The notes under the pieces are model-generated. The model ran no database searches, had not been told where the DNA came from, and worked only from the letters and a program-made list of their open reading frames with translations. Below are positions 1 through 8,820 of a DNA stretch of 64,000 nt, piece by piece. A program made the translations under genes and the position numbers. This DNA is from a bacterium (GTDB lineage Bacteria; SAR324; XYD2-FULL-50-16), in NCBI GenBank assembly GCA_024275165.1, contig JAJRZQ010000029.1, forward strand, positions 1 to 64,000, written 5' to 3'. The first letter of the stretch is position 1, and every line of letters starts with the position of its first letter.

Positions 1-71
1 CTAAAAGCGAAGCTTGCTAAAGAATAAGACCATGCGATACAATGTGCGATACAGAATGAGGTAGTTTTGGG

Positions 72-90
72 GTCAAAGGGTAACCCTTTG
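72..90. repeat. 19-bp palindrome beside tRNA-Gly
   Basis: Two 9-base arms, TCAAAGGGT and ACCCTTTGA, are separated by one base, with four T residues following on the plus strand (92-95). The 9-mer TGCGATACA is directly repeated at 33-41 and 45-53. On the minus strand this lies immediately beyond the 3' end of tRNA-Gly, but no T-run follows in that direction, so it is not a clear tRNA terminator. Confidence 0.5.
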
Positions 91-96
91 ATTTTA

Positions 97-172
97 TGGA
101 GCGGGAAACGAGACTCGAACTCGCGGCCCTCAGCTTGGAAGGCTGATGCTCTACCAACTGAGCTATTCCCGC
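97..172 (-). tRNA. tRNA-Gly (anticodon UCC)
   Basis: The minus strand folds as a full cloverleaf. A 7-bp acceptor stem pairs GCGGGAA with TTCCCGC, and the T-arm holds the GTTCGAGTC motif. The anticodon stem TCAGC/GCTGA encloses the loop CTTCCAA, giving anticodon UCC. The discriminator is U, usual for glycine tRNAs, and CCA is encoded (97-99). It lies just downstream of a tRNA-Gln on the same strand, so the two may be cotranscribed. Confidence 0.96.
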
Positions 173-237
173 TTTTTGGTGTTGGCTTAGGCCGAATGCT
201 TAGCTGCTTAATCCATGGATCAGAGCTAAAAAAGTGC

Positions 238-312
238 TGGCTGGGCCGCCTGGGTTCGAACCAGGGAATGTCGGTACCAAAAACCGATGCCTTACCACTT
301 GGCTACGGCCCA
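238..312 (-). tRNA. tRNA-Gln (anticodon UUG)
   Basis: The minus strand gives a cloverleaf with acceptor stem TGGGCCG/CGGCCCA and a T-arm containing GGTTCGAACC. The anticodon stem TCGGT/ACCGA encloses the loop TTTTGGT, so the anticodon is UUG. U1 and discriminator G are typical of tRNA-Gln, and CCA is encoded at 238-240. It precedes tRNA-Gly by 65 nt on the same strand. Confidence 0.96.
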
Positions 313-482
313 ATTCGTTTCGGTTTAACCCCGAACTGATCCCGCAATTTAACGAGGCCTTTTTTCTTTGGCAAGTCATTTTCCTCTTTTCTCCTCTATT
401 TTCTTTAAAGCAATTCGACTCAAGGCGGGGTAGGAGTAAGCTAAGGATTGATTTTCTCAACGGCCCCGTTATGCTAAAAGCC

Positions 483-2144
483 ATGAAGACAATCCTATTT
501 TGTTTAAGTTTTTTATTGAGTACACAATTGGCTTTTGCCCAAGTCAAGGTGAATTCGAGCCTGGATCGGGATCAGGGTTTTGTGGGCGAGCCCTTGCAAT
601 TTCAGATTCGGATCAATGGTGCCCGGCAAGGGGTCGAGGTCACCCCGCCCCAGGTGCCTGGCTTGGAAATCGAACCTCTCGGGCCCCCTTCTTCCACCAG
701 CCAAACCACGATCATCAATGGGAGCATGACTCGCTTTGTGGGCCTGGTTTATACATACCGCATTTTGCCCCTTGCGGGGGGGAAGTATCAATTGCCCGCC
801 TTTCAGGTACAGGTCGGCAAGCAAAGTTTTTATACGGATCCGGTAGAGATTGTAATCCGTGACCTCACGACTTTAGAGGGGAAAAAAACGATTCGTCTTC
901 AACTCATCGCGCCCAAAACCCAAGTCTACGCCGGGGAGGAGGTGCGTTTTCGCCTCCGTTGGGAGTTGCTGGAAGACATCAATGAATACGACCTGCGCCT
1001 GCCCTTGGTCGAGCGTAAGGATATCGAACTTGATTTGGTGGAAGAGTCCCAAGCGGGCTCAACCACCAAGTTGCAACTAGGGCCCTTTCAGGTTCCCTTT
1101 TATGTAACCAGTGAAAGCCAAGCCGAGGGTACCTGGACCGTTTATTGGCGGGAGTTTCGTTTTTTTCCCTTGGAACCGGGGGAGTTTGCCATCCAGCCCG
1201 CTCGGGTAACGGCGATGGCGGTTCGTGGTTACCAACAACAAACCGATTTTTTTGGTCGGGTCGTGCGCAGCCCTCGCCTCGTCCGCCGCTTTGCTCGCAG
1301 CAACGCGGTACCCTTGAAGATTCTTCCTCTTCCCCTCCAGGGCCGTCCGGCTATTTTTAAGGGGGCCGTGGGCCGGTTTAGGGCTAGGGTCACCAGCCCC
1401 TTTGCCGATCTGCAAGTCGGCGACGCCTTAGAGCTGACCTGGGAACTCACGGGAAAAGGTCGCCTGCGAGGCATTACCCCTCCGGACTTGAGTTTTTTGG
1501 AAAAAGATTTTCAAATTGCGCCTTGGTCTGCGGGAGAGCAAGAAAAGGGAAAATTGCGCTTTACCACTAAGTTGCGCCCCAAAAGGGCGGGGGCCCTGCA
1601 AGTGCCCCCCCTGCCCTTTGCGTACTTTAACCCGGAGAAAAAGGCCTATGAACAGGCCTTGACGCAGGCCCTTGCTCTCAATGTGTCTTTGGAAAAGAAC
1701 CTGGATCTAAGCCACTTGCGCCCTGGCTCATCCAGGAGTTTGCCGGAGGCCCGGAAGCTGAAATTTTATGGTCACAGCAAAACCAATCCCTTTCACCCCG
1801 CTTGGTTTGCTTTGTTTTTGCTTCCGGTCGGGGTGACTTTGGCGCTTCGGCAGTGGGCCAAAAGGGGGCAAAAGGTCGTGAGTCAATCGTTGGGGCCGAA
1901 TTGGCAACGGGTGCAACAGGGCTTAAGGGCGGCAGAACAAAGCTTAGAAAAGCCGGAGCTTTTTTATCAGCATCTGTGGGGTTTGATGGAGCAAGAAAAC
2001 TTACCTACTTGGAAGGCTTTGTTGGAGGAGCGGCGTTATGGCCCGGGGAGGCGTACTCCAGAAACCTGCAAAGCCGATCTGGTTCAACTCAATAAGTTAT
2101 TGAATGAGCTGCAAACTCATTCGCCAAGCAAAGCGGCCCCATAA
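483..2144 (+). CDS. batD: BatD-like oxygen-tolerance family protein
   Basis: A secreted, membrane-anchored protein of 553 residues. The start at 483 gives a clean signal peptide (MKTILFCLSFLLSTQLAFA) followed by Ig-like beta-rich repeats, beginning VNSSLDRDQGFVGEPLQF. This is the pattern of BatD family proteins, which act at the periplasmic face of Bat/MoxR complexes. A single transmembrane segment (about residues 440-460, AWFALFLLPVGVTLA) is followed by a basic cytoplasmic tail. An alternative ATG lies 12 nt upstream at 471. The frame is open further upstream, but that part overlaps tRNA-Gln and is not coding. No batA, batB, batC or moxR gene adjoins it, which is unusual because bat genes are normally clustered. 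The last 28 nt overlap the convergent kinase gene. Confidence 0.8.
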   Translation: MKTILFCLSFLLSTQLAFAQVKVNSSLDRDQGFVGEPLQFQIRINGARQGVEVTPPQVPGLEIEPLGPPSSTSQTTIINGSMTRFVGLVYTYRILPLAGGKYQLPAFQVQVGKQSFYTDPVEIVIRDLTTLEGKKTIRLQLIAPKTQVYAGEEVRFRLRWELLEDINEYDLRLPLVERKDIELDLVEESQAGSTTKLQLGPFQVPFYVTSESQAEGTWTVYWREFRFFPLEPGEFAIQPARVTAMAVRGYQQQTDFFGRVVRSPRLVRRFARSNAVPLKILPLPLQGRPAIFKGAVGRFRARVTSPFADLQVGDALELTWELTGKGRLRGITPPDLSFLEKDFQIAPWSAGEQEKGKLRFTTKLRPKRAGALQVPPLPFAYFNPEKKAYEQALTQALALNVSLEKNLDLSHLRPGSSRSLPEARKLKFYGHSKTNPFHPAWFALFLLPVGVTLALRQWAKRGQKVVSQSLGPNWQRVQQGLRAAEQSLEKPELFYQHLWGLMEQENLPTWKALLEERRYGPGRRTPETCKADLVQLNKLLNELQTHSPSKAAP

Positions 2145-3004
2145 ACCCCAGCGGAGTCACCAAGCTGATTTTTTACGATTTTTGTTGTCAAGGCCTCATC
2201 AAAAAGTCGTTTTTCCACTTCGGCTAAGCCCTGGGTGTAGAGCCAGGGCAGATTAGACACTCCACCGCCTAAGACCAAAACATCGGGGTCAAAGCAGACG
2301 ATCAGGTTTGCCATGGCCTCTCCGAAGAGTTTTAGGCTTTCTTGAGTTAGTTGCAGTGCCGCGGGCTCGCCTGCCAGCCTGCGTTGTTCAATCTCGATTA
2401 AAGCGAGGGGTTTCCCGGATAATTCCCGGTAGCGTTGCTCCATGGCGGGGCCGCTGAGATAGGTTTCGAGGCAGCCTTTGCGCCCGCACCAGCAGTCTCT
2501 ACCGTGATAATCAAGGGTGCTGTGTCCCCATTCCCCCGCAATGCCGTTGGGGCCTTTGAATAGTTGCCCTTGAAAAACGATTCCACCCCCTACGCCCGTG
2601 CCGAGAATGACGCCCAGCACTAGGTTTTTTCCTTTTCCGGCGCCATACAAGGCTTCGGCAAGGGCAAAGCAGTTGGCGTCGTTTTCCATGTGGACTTTGC
2701 GGTTTAATTCCCCTTCTAAGTCTCGCAAAAAGGGTTGATGGATCAGGCAGGCCGTATTTGAATTTTTAACCCGGTTGGTTTGGAGGGATAAATTTCCCGG
2801 GATTCCGACCCCAAGGCTGGGTGGACTTGGGGATCGGGCGATCATCTCTTGGAGGAGCGCCGCGGTTTGTTTTAGGATATGGGCGTATCCCTTTTCTTGC
2901 TCTGTGGGAATTCGCTTTTTGGCGATGAGTTCTAAGGGGTTTTCGGTGGTTAAAATCACCTCGGTTTTTGTTCCTCCGAGGTCGAGGCCAATGCGAAATT
3001 TCAT
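2117..3004 (-). CDS. ROK family sugar kinase (fructokinase-like)
   Basis: An ATP-dependent cytoplasmic hexose kinase of 295 residues. The N-terminus carries the phosphate-binding motif GLDLGGTKTEV. The segment MENDANCFALAEA supplies the catalytic Asp, and GEWGH plus CWCGRKGCLETYLSG form the ROK zinc site. FDPDVLVLGGGVSN matches the C-terminal signature. The pattern is close to E. coli Mak (fructokinase) and NagK, so fructose or an amino sugar is a likely substrate, but specificity cannot be read here. ATG at 3004 is preferred over a TTG three codons upstream. No strong Shine-Dalgarno is visible. It diverges from glnN across a 214-bp promoter region. Confidence 0.88.
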   Translation of the reverse strand: MKFRIGLDLGGTKTEVILTTENPLELIAKKRIPTEQEKGYAHILKQTAALLQEMIARSPSPPSLGVGIPGNLSLQTNRVKNSNTACLIHQPFLRDLEGELNRKVHMENDANCFALAEALYGAGKGKNLVLGVILGTGVGGGIVFQGQLFKGPNGIAGEWGHSTLDYHGRDCWCGRKGCLETYLSGPAMEQRYRELSGKPLALIEIEQRRLAGEPAALQLTQESLKLFGEAMANLIVCFDPDVLVLGGGVSNLPWLYTQGLAEVEKRLFDEALTTKIVKNQLGDSAGVYGAALLGE

Positions 3005-3086
3005 TTTTGACAAATTTAACAGGTTAATTTAGGCGTTTTTGTTATTTTTATTGCAAGAGAAATTGAGATTGTTCTCGATAGTCAAT

Positions 3087-3107
3087 TCAATTTATTGATT
3101 AAATTGA
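3087..3107. promoter_or_regulatory. Palindromic operator candidate upstream of glnN
   Basis: TCAATTTA and TAAATTGA form a perfect 8-bp inverted repeat with spacer TTGAT. Its right edge is 2 bp upstream of the sigma-54 -24 element. It lies in the region shared with the divergent ROK kinase gene, so it could serve either direction. The binding protein is unknown. Confidence 0.45.
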
Positions 3108-3108
3108 T

Positions 3109-3125
3109 TTGGCCTTTTTATTGCA
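3109..3125 (+). promoter_or_regulatory. Sigma-54-type promoter of glnN
   Basis: TTGGCCTTTTTATTGCA has the invariant GG (3111-3112) and GC (3123-3124) exactly 10 bp apart and matches the TTGGC...TTGCA consensus for RpoN promoters. Transcription would start near 3136, leaving a leader of about 80 nt. Sigma-54 control of a glutamine synthetase fits NtrC-type nitrogen regulation. No matching enhancer site was recognised. Confidence 0.7.
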
Positions 3126-3218
3126 GAGCAAGTGCACCCTAAAAAAACAGGGTAACTCAAGCTCAGGGATTTGATTATTTCCCTCCAACCAGGCTGATAC
3201 TAAACTGAAGGAAAGAAT

Positions 3219-5399
3219 ATGACCACGACTAGGCAAATCGTAGCAAGAAATATCGCGCACCGCGGGGATGCGCAAGACTATACTCCGAATAAAACAACAA
3301 AGATTACGGATATCTACGGGATGCATGTCTTCAACGATTCCGTAATGAAGGCGCACCTTCCGAAAAACATTTACAAAAACCTAAAAGAAACCATCGAGCG
3401 CAACCAAGCCCTCGACCCCAGCATCGCCGATATCGTTGCCGCGGCCATGAAAGATTGGGCGATTGAATTGGGCGCGACTCACTATACACATTGGTTTCAA
3501 CCTCTAACCGGCGCCACGGCGGAAAAACACGACTCCTTTTTGACGCCGCAAAATGACGGCAGCGCCATCATGCGCTTTAGCGGCACTGAGCTGACCCAAG
3601 GCGAACCGGATGCCTCAAGTTTTCCCTCCGGTGGCATCCGGGCCACTTTCGAGGCTCGGGGTTATACGGCTTGGGACCCTTCCAGCTCCGCTTTTGTGCG
3701 CTTGAACGATCAAGGCGGGACTCTGTTTGTCCCCACCGCGTTTTGTTCCTACACGGGCGAGGCCTTGGACAAAAAAACTCCCGTACTCCGCAGTCAAGAG
3801 GCTTTATCCAACGCCGGGGTTCGCCTGCTCCGGGCCTTAGGGAATACAGAGGTCAGCTTGATCAACTCCACCGTGGGTTTAGAGCAAGAATACTTTCTCA
3901 TTGACGCGGAATTTTTCAACGCCCGCCCCGACCTGGTCGCCACGGGGCGCACTCTGTACGGCGCGGCTCCCTACAAGGGCCAGAGCCTGGACGATCATTA
4001 TTTTGGTTCCATCAAGGCTAGGGTGTTGAGCTTTATGCAAGATACCGAGCAGGCTTTGCACAAGTTAGGGGTTCCCGTTAAGACGCGCCACAATGAGGTG
4101 GCGCCGGGACAATATGAAGTGGCGCCGATTTTTGAGCGCTCCAATGTGGCGATTGATCACAATATGCTGGTCATGGAGGTCATGAAAAGCATTGCTGAAA
4201 AGCATAAATTCAGGATGTTGCTCCATGAAAAGCCCTTTGCCGGGTTAAACGGCAGCGGGAAGCATTGCAACTGGTCGATGGCCGACAATTTAGGCAACAA
4301 CCTTTTAGAGCCCGGTCATACCCCGCATGAAAACATGCAGTTTTTGGTCATTTTAACCGCGATTTTGCGGGGGATTGATCAATACGCTTCGCTGCTTCGT
4401 CTCACCGTTGCTCACGCCGGCAATGATCACCGCTTAGGGGCAAACGAGGCCCCTCCCGCTATTATCTCCGCGTTTTTAGGGGATGAACTGGGTTCCATCG
4501 TAGAGGACTTAGCCCAGGGCTCGGCTACCAGCAGCAGCAGCAAGAGCAAGATTGATTTGGGTTCGTTGGTTTTGCCCGACCTCCCCAAAGACACCACGGA
4601 TCGAAACCGCACCAGTCCCTTTGCCTTTACGGGAAACAAGTTTGAGTTCCGCGCCCTTGGCGCCTCTCAGCATGTTGGTGGCCCCGTGTTCTTTTTAAAC
4701 ACGATTGTTGCCGATTCCTTTGATTATATGGCAGAGGAAATCAACGCCAAGATGAAAAAAGGGGTGAGCATCGCCGTGGCTGCCGATGAAGTCGTCAAGG
4801 GAACCTTGAAAAAACATATCCGCGTGGTGTTTAATGGAGACGGCTACTCCGAGGCGTGGCATAAGGAAGCCGCCAAGCGGGGCTTGCCCAATTTGCCCGG
4901 CACCCCCGAGGCGACGCAAGAGATGCTGAGCCCAGAGGCCGGGAGGCTCTTTGAAAAATATAAGGTTTTGAGTAGGGGAGAGTTGGAAGCAAGGTATAAC
5001 ATCAAGCTGGAAAACTACATCAAAACCTTGGAGATTGAATTCAATGCGGCACAAGATATTGCCCGTACGCTGATTTTGCCCGCTGCCTTAGAATACCAAA
5101 GCCAGTTGGCGGGTTCTGTTGCCGCGGCCAAGGCATGCGGGGTCGGGGGGGATCGGCAAGCTAAGCTGTTAACCGACCTCAGCAACAATATCGAAAAGCT
5201 GCTCGCTGCCTTGGAACAGTTTGAAGCGGGGTTGGAGCAAATCCCTCAAGGAGAAGATTTCGAACATGCCGACTACTGCCGTGAAAAACTCATCCCCTTG
5301 ATGAGCGAGTTGCGCGAAGTGGCCGACAGCTTAGAGACTCAGGTGGATGATCGCCTGTGGCCCCTACCGAAGTATCGCGAAATGTTGTTCCTTTCCTAA
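3219..5399 (+). CDS. glnN: Glutamine synthetase type III
   Basis: ATP-dependent condensation of ammonium with glutamate to glutamine, in the cytoplasm. The protein has 726 residues, the large size typical of GSIII rather than the roughly 450-470 residues of GSI. It starts with the GSIII N-terminal region. Motifs include [10 protein letters not shown] (acid catalytic site), [29 protein letters not shown] and [17 protein letters not shown] (nucleotide/glutamate binding). A long helical C-terminal extension holds [12 protein letters not shown]. The ATG at 3219 is preceded by AAGGAAAG. It sits 46 nt upstream of glnB and downstream of a sigma-54-type promoter, consistent with nitrogen-limited expression. 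Confidence 0.96.
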   Translation: MTTTRQIVARNIAHRGDAQDYTPNKTTKITDIYGMHVFNDSVMKAHLPKNIYKNLKETIERNQALDPSIADIVAAAMKDWAIELGATHYTHWFQPLTGATAEKHDSFLTPQNDGSAIMRFSGTELTQGEPDASSFPSGGIRATFEARGYTAWDPSSSAFVRLNDQGGTLFVPTAFCSYTGEALDKKTPVLRSQEALSNAGVRLLRALGNTEVSLINSTVGLEQEYFLIDAEFFNARPDLVATGRTLYGAAPYKGQSLDDHYFGSIKARVLSFMQDTEQALHKLGVPVKTRHNEVAPGQYEVAPIFERSNVAIDHNMLVMEVMKSIAEKHKFRMLLHEKPFAGLNGSGKHCNWSMADNLGNNLLEPGHTPHENMQFLVILTAILRGIDQYASLLRLTVAHAGNDHRLGANEAPPAIISAFLGDELGSIVEDLAQGSATSSSSKSKIDLGSLVLPDLPKDTTDRNRTSPFAFTGNKFEFRALGASQHVGGPVFFLNTIVADSFDYMAEEINAKMKKGVSIAVAADEVVKGTLKKHIRVVFNGDGYSEAWHKEAAKRGLPNLPGTPEATQEMLSPEAGRLFEKYKVLSRGELEARYNIKLENYIKTLEIEFNAAQDIARTLILPAALEYQSQLAGSVAAAKACGVGGDRQAKLLTDLSNNIEKLLAALEQFEAGLEQIPQGEDFEHADYCREKLIPLMSELREVADSLETQVDDRLWPLPKYREMLFLS

Positions 5400-5433
5400 A
5401 CCCTGTGGGGCCGCCTGCGGTGGCCCCTGCTAA

Positions 5434-5784
<351 letters not shown>

Positions 5785-5819
5785 ATGAAGATGCCGGCTT
5801 TCGCAAAGTCCGCATTGGA

Positions 5820-5860
5820 CCTCTAAACCCCTTGAGGGCTTGTTGGGGTGAGGTTTTTTT
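5820..5860 (+). terminator. Intrinsic terminator after glnB
   Basis: ACCCC (5827-5831) pairs with GGGGT (5845-5849), and CCTC (5820-5823) pairs with GAGG (5850-5853) across a small TAA bulge. Seven T residues follow at once (5854-5860). It would end the glnN-glnB transcript and separate it from amtB. Confidence 0.75.
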
Positions 5861-5872
5861 AAGCTTTAGAGC

Positions 5873-5890
5873 TTGGGAGTCAATCTGCAA
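5873..5890 (+). promoter_or_regulatory. Sigma-54-type promoter of amtB leader
   Basis: TTGGGAGTCAATCTGCAA has GG (5875-5876) and GC (5887-5888) separated by exactly 10 bp, the invariant spacing of RpoN promoters. It lies just after the glnB terminator, and the predicted start is near 5900. The -24 element diverges from the GGCAC consensus after GG, so it is weaker than the glnN site. The position before an ammonium transporter gene supports it. Confidence 0.55.
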
Positions 5891-5925
5891 CCTTAAAGTA
5901 AATCAACTCACTGTATACTTGATTT

Positions 5926-5979
5926 AGCGGGTTCTTCTCGACCCGCTAGGAGTCTCTGCACACTCAGAGGCTCTTTTTT
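5926..5979 (+). promoter_or_regulatory. Tandem-hairpin leader with terminator before amtB
   Basis: Hairpin 1 is a perfect 7-bp stem, AGCGGGT (5926-5932) with ACCCGCT (5941-5947). Hairpin 2 pairs GAGTCTCTG (5950-5958) with CAGAGGCTC (5965-5973), with one G-U pair, and is followed by six T residues (5974-5979). It ends 21 nt before the amtB start, leaving no room for another promoter. Expression of amtB must therefore read through, as in an attenuator, or the unit is a nitrogen-controlled small RNA with read-through. Confidence 0.65.
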
Positions 5980-6000
5980 AACTTAAAGAAAATTAAAAAA

Positions 6001-7302
6001 ATGAATACCCTGCGAAATTTTCTGCCTGGGGCTCTGGCGGCCTCTGCCTTGTTTTTTCCCTTGAACCTCTTTGCCCAAACCCAAGAGATTCAGGCCGGTG
6101 ATACGGCCTGGATGTTGGTCTCTACCGCCATGGTCATGCTGATGATCCCCGGGTTGGCGCTGTTTTACGGGGGAATGGTGCGTAGTCGCAATGTCTTGAG
6201 CGCCATGATGCATTCCTTCTTCGCTTTGGGCCTTGTCACCCTGCAATGGGTGGTGATCGGTTATAGCTTAAGCTGGGGGACGGATCACGGGGGCTTTATC
6301 GGGGGCTTGAACTACGCCTTTTTGCAAGGGGTTGGCTTGGAGGCCAATGGAACCATCCCTCATGTACTCTTTATGGCTTTTCAGGGGATGTTCGCGATCA
6401 TCACCCCGGCGATTATCTTAGGGGCCGCGGTGGAGCGGATCAAGTTTTCGACCTATGCCGTTTTTATCTTTTTATGGAGTACCTTAGTCTACGACCCCTT
6501 GTGCCACATGGTCTGGCATCCCGATGGCTTTTTGCTCAATCGTGGCGGCCTTGATTTTGCAGGGGGCACGGTGGTGCATATTTCCAGTGGGGTGAGCGCC
6601 TTGGTACTCGCTTGGGTTTTAGGCCGTCGCAAGGGCTACGGCAAACTGCCCATGCCCCCTCACAATTTGGTTTTAACCCTTTTAGGGGCGGGGCTTTTAT
6701 GGTTTGGCTGGTTTGGCTTTAACGCGGGTTCCGCCTTAAGCGCCGGAGCCTTGGCCGCCAATGCCCTGGCCGTGACACATATCTCCGCGGCTATGGGCCT
6801 GATCGCTTGGGTGGGCTTGGAATGGATTCTTTTAAAGAAACCCAGCGCGCTGGGTGCCGCTTCGGGGTTGGTGGCCGGCCTGGTGGCTATCACCCCCGGG
6901 GCTGGTTTTGTGTCGGTTGGGGCCTCGATTTGGATCGGCTTGATCGGAGGGGCGGTTTGTTTTTATGGGATTCGGATCAAAAGCCGCATGGGGCTGGATG
7001 ATAGCCTGGATGCCTTTGGGGTGCATGGCATTGGCGGGATCACCGGGGCGTTGCTCACCGGGGTATTTGCCTCTGTGGCCATCAACCCCGCTGGGGCTGA
7101 TGGGGTTTTATTCGGGGCCGAGGGTTGGCACCTGTTGTTGGAGCAGGCTATTGCGGTTGCCTTTACGGTCGTTTATTCCGGAGGGATCACCTACTTTTTG
7201 GTCGTGCTTTTGGATAAAATCATGGGAATACGCGTTCCCGAAGAAACGGAACTGGCCGGCTTGGACTCCACCCTGCATGGGGAGCAAGCCTACCAAAATT
7301 AG
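6001..7302 (+). CDS. amtB: Ammonium transporter
   Basis: An inner-membrane Amt/Rh channel of 433 residues. A cleavable-type signal peptide (LPGALAASALFFPLNLFAQ) is followed by about 11 membrane segments. Family signatures include DTAWMLVSTAMVMLMIPGLALFYGGMV and the pore His regions GGTVVHISSG and FGVHGIGGITGALLTG. The short cytosolic tail (PEETELAGLDSTLHGEQAY) resembles the GlnK-interacting end of AmtB. Start ATG 6001 follows an A-rich, weak ribosome-binding stretch and lies directly after an intrinsic terminator, so leader control is likely. PII is encoded immediately upstream, as in most bacteria. Confidence 0.96.
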   Translation: MNTLRNFLPGALAASALFFPLNLFAQTQEIQAGDTAWMLVSTAMVMLMIPGLALFYGGMVRSRNVLSAMMHSFFALGLVTLQWVVIGYSLSWGTDHGGFIGGLNYAFLQGVGLEANGTIPHVLFMAFQGMFAIITPAIILGAAVERIKFSTYAVFIFLWSTLVYDPLCHMVWHPDGFLLNRGGLDFAGGTVVHISSGVSALVLAWVLGRRKGYGKLPMPPHNLVLTLLGAGLLWFGWFGFNAGSALSAGALAANALAVTHISAAMGLIAWVGLEWILLKKPSALGAASGLVAGLVAITPGAGFVSVGASIWIGLIGGAVCFYGIRIKSRMGLDDSLDAFGVHGIGGITGALLTGVFASVAINPAGADGVLFGAEGWHLLLEQAIAVAFTVVYSGGITYFLVVLLDKIMGIRVPEETELAGLDSTLHGEQAYQN

Positions 7303-7317
7303 GGGAGCTTGTTAGGT

Positions 7318-8820
7318 TTAACGGATGCTCTGCCCGTAAAAGGGGCGGTAGGCCGCCCCTAAAATCAGGCTAAAACAGCCTAAAAGAATCAGGGGGGTGA
7401 GGAAATCTCCCCAAGAGTAATAGAGGCTGACTCGGCTCTGCCCCCGCACGGGGTAGAGCCCTGTTAAGGCTTGGGGAATCCAGGTTCCTAGGTTTTCTTG
7501 TTTGTATTTCCCGGCGACAACTCCGCTTATCCCTCCATTGGCAGCGACTAAAACGGTTTTTAAACTTTGTAGGGACAGAGATACGGCCCGGCGGGATAGG
7601 GCCTTTTTCCCCTCGGGGGCCAACTCGAATTGGCGGCTTAAGATGATCAAGAGGTCCGCTTCTTGGGATTGGCGATAAAAGGAATCGAGGTATTGCTCAA
7701 AACAGATCCCCACGGCGATTTTCAATCCCTGGACCTCCAACAGCTCGCGTTTGCCCGGGCTGTATTCAAAGGAGCGCGGAATCAAGGGAGCGACCCCCAT
7801 AAACCTAGCCCAAGCGGGCATGTATTCCGCTAGGGGGAGTAAGGTTTCTTTTTGACTGAGTTGGTAGTTCAAGCCCGGTAGGGGAGCGAGCAGCAGGGCG
7901 GAATTGAAATAGTTGAATTGGCTTCCGGCCAAGCGTTGCTCCATCACGCCGGTCAGTAGGCTTTGCGAGGGCTCTAAAAAGCGGTGGGCCAGTACATCCA
8001 GCGCGTTCCCCTGCCCCACAAAACCGGGTAGAGCGGTTTCGGGTAAAATAAAAAGGTCCGGTTGGTGGGGCCCGAGTGCCTTTTTTTTGGCAAAAAGGTC
8101 GTTGATGACCGCTTCTGTGGTGGGCGCTGTGCCTAGGGTTCCATTCCAAGGCATGACCGCCGCTTGTAGAATCGGCCCTTTTTTTGGAGGAAAGCGACCG
8201 GCAAAGGATAAAAAAATCAAAACCAACAGGGGGGTCCAGGGTAGGGTAAAGAGGGTTTTGGGGTCTGCCTTGCTGATCAAGGGGAGGAGGATCAGCATGA
8301 AAAAACTACTGGCCAAGGCCTCGACCCCTTCGCCTCCTAAGAGGGGGTAGGCCCCGCTAAACCAACTCTGTAAGAGCGGTTGATCCGCTAGGGAAAGCAG
8401 GGGGAGGTTGCCTAAGGCGAACAAAGGTAAGAGTTGCAGCCCTAGAAAATGGGCAAAGGGAAAGCAAAGATAACGGTAATAGGCCCTCTGCTCACTATCG
8501 GAGCGGATTAGGCTGAGGGTCCCGTTGACAAAGAGTAGAGCGAGAAACAAAGGAATGGACAACCAGAGCAGGGTCGAGCAATACAAACCGAAGCTGTCCC
8601 AAAAATCGTTTTTCAATTGGGAGAGCGTATCCAAAACCCAGGACTGGGTTACGGCAAGCTCGACAAAGACAAAGCTGAACAAGGCCCAGGGGGATTTGCA
8701 ATTTTTTAAAGTAGCCAGGTAAAACCCGGCCCCCAAAACCCCCAGCCACCAAGCGGGATGAGGCAGCTTGGTCAAACCCCAAAACCCCCCGGCCAACAGG
8801 GGGTAAAAGCATCGGATCAT
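7318..8820 (-). CDS. lnt: Apolipoprotein N-acyltransferase
   Basis: Adds the third acyl chain to lipoproteins in the inner membrane. The 500-residue protein has an N-terminal bundle of hydrophobic helices followed by a carbon-nitrogen hydrolase domain facing the periplasm. Visible active-site regions are FILPETALPGF (catalytic Glu), QKETLLPLAEYMP (Lys) and AVGICFEQYL (nucleophilic Cys). The last has ICFE where E. coli has ICYE. A C-terminal transmembrane segment follows. Its ATG overlaps the corC stop codon as ATGA, indicating translational coupling. Two lipoprotein genes later in the window are plausible substrates. Confidence 0.92.
   Translation of the reverse strand: MIRCFYPLLAGGFWGLTKLPHPAWWLGVLGAGFYLATLKNCKSPWALFSFVFVELAVTQSWVLDTLSQLKNDFWDSFGLYCSTLLWLSIPLFLALLFVNGTLSLIRSDSEQRAYYRYLCFPFAHFLGLQLLPLFALGNLPLLSLADQPLLQSWFSGAYPLLGGEGVEALASSFFMLILLPLISKADPKTLFTLPWTPLLVLIFLSFAGRFPPKKGPILQAAVMPWNGTLGTAPTTEAVINDLFAKKKALGPHQPDLFILPETALPGFVGQGNALDVLAHRFLEPSQSLLTGVMEQRLAGSQFNYFNSALLLAPLPGLNYQLSQKETLLPLAEYMPAWARFMGVAPLIPRSFEYSPGKRELLEVQGLKIAVGICFEQYLDSFYRQSQEADLLIILSRQFELAPEGKKALSRRAVSLSLQSLKTVLVAANGGISGVVAGKYKQENLGTWIPQALTGLYPVRGQSRVSLYYSWGDFLTPLILLGCFSLILGAAYRPFYGQSIR

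Noticed and set aside
1-27. Possible C-terminal end of an upstream gene in frame 1
   Set aside because: Only eight codons before a TAA are visible, so nothing can be said about it.
234-470. Long N-terminal extension of the batD reading frame
   Set aside because: It overlaps the tRNA-Gln gene and lacks a signal peptide, whereas the ATG at 483 gives one.
5407-5427. GC-rich hairpin between glnN and glnB as a terminator
   Set aside because: GGGGCC/GGCCCC forms a stem, but no T-run follows and glnB has no separate promoter here.
5926-5979. ANTAR-target (NasR/AmiR-like) antiterminator in the amtB leader
   Set aside because: The two hairpins do not have the hexaloops with conserved A1 and G4, so a match to that class is not supported.
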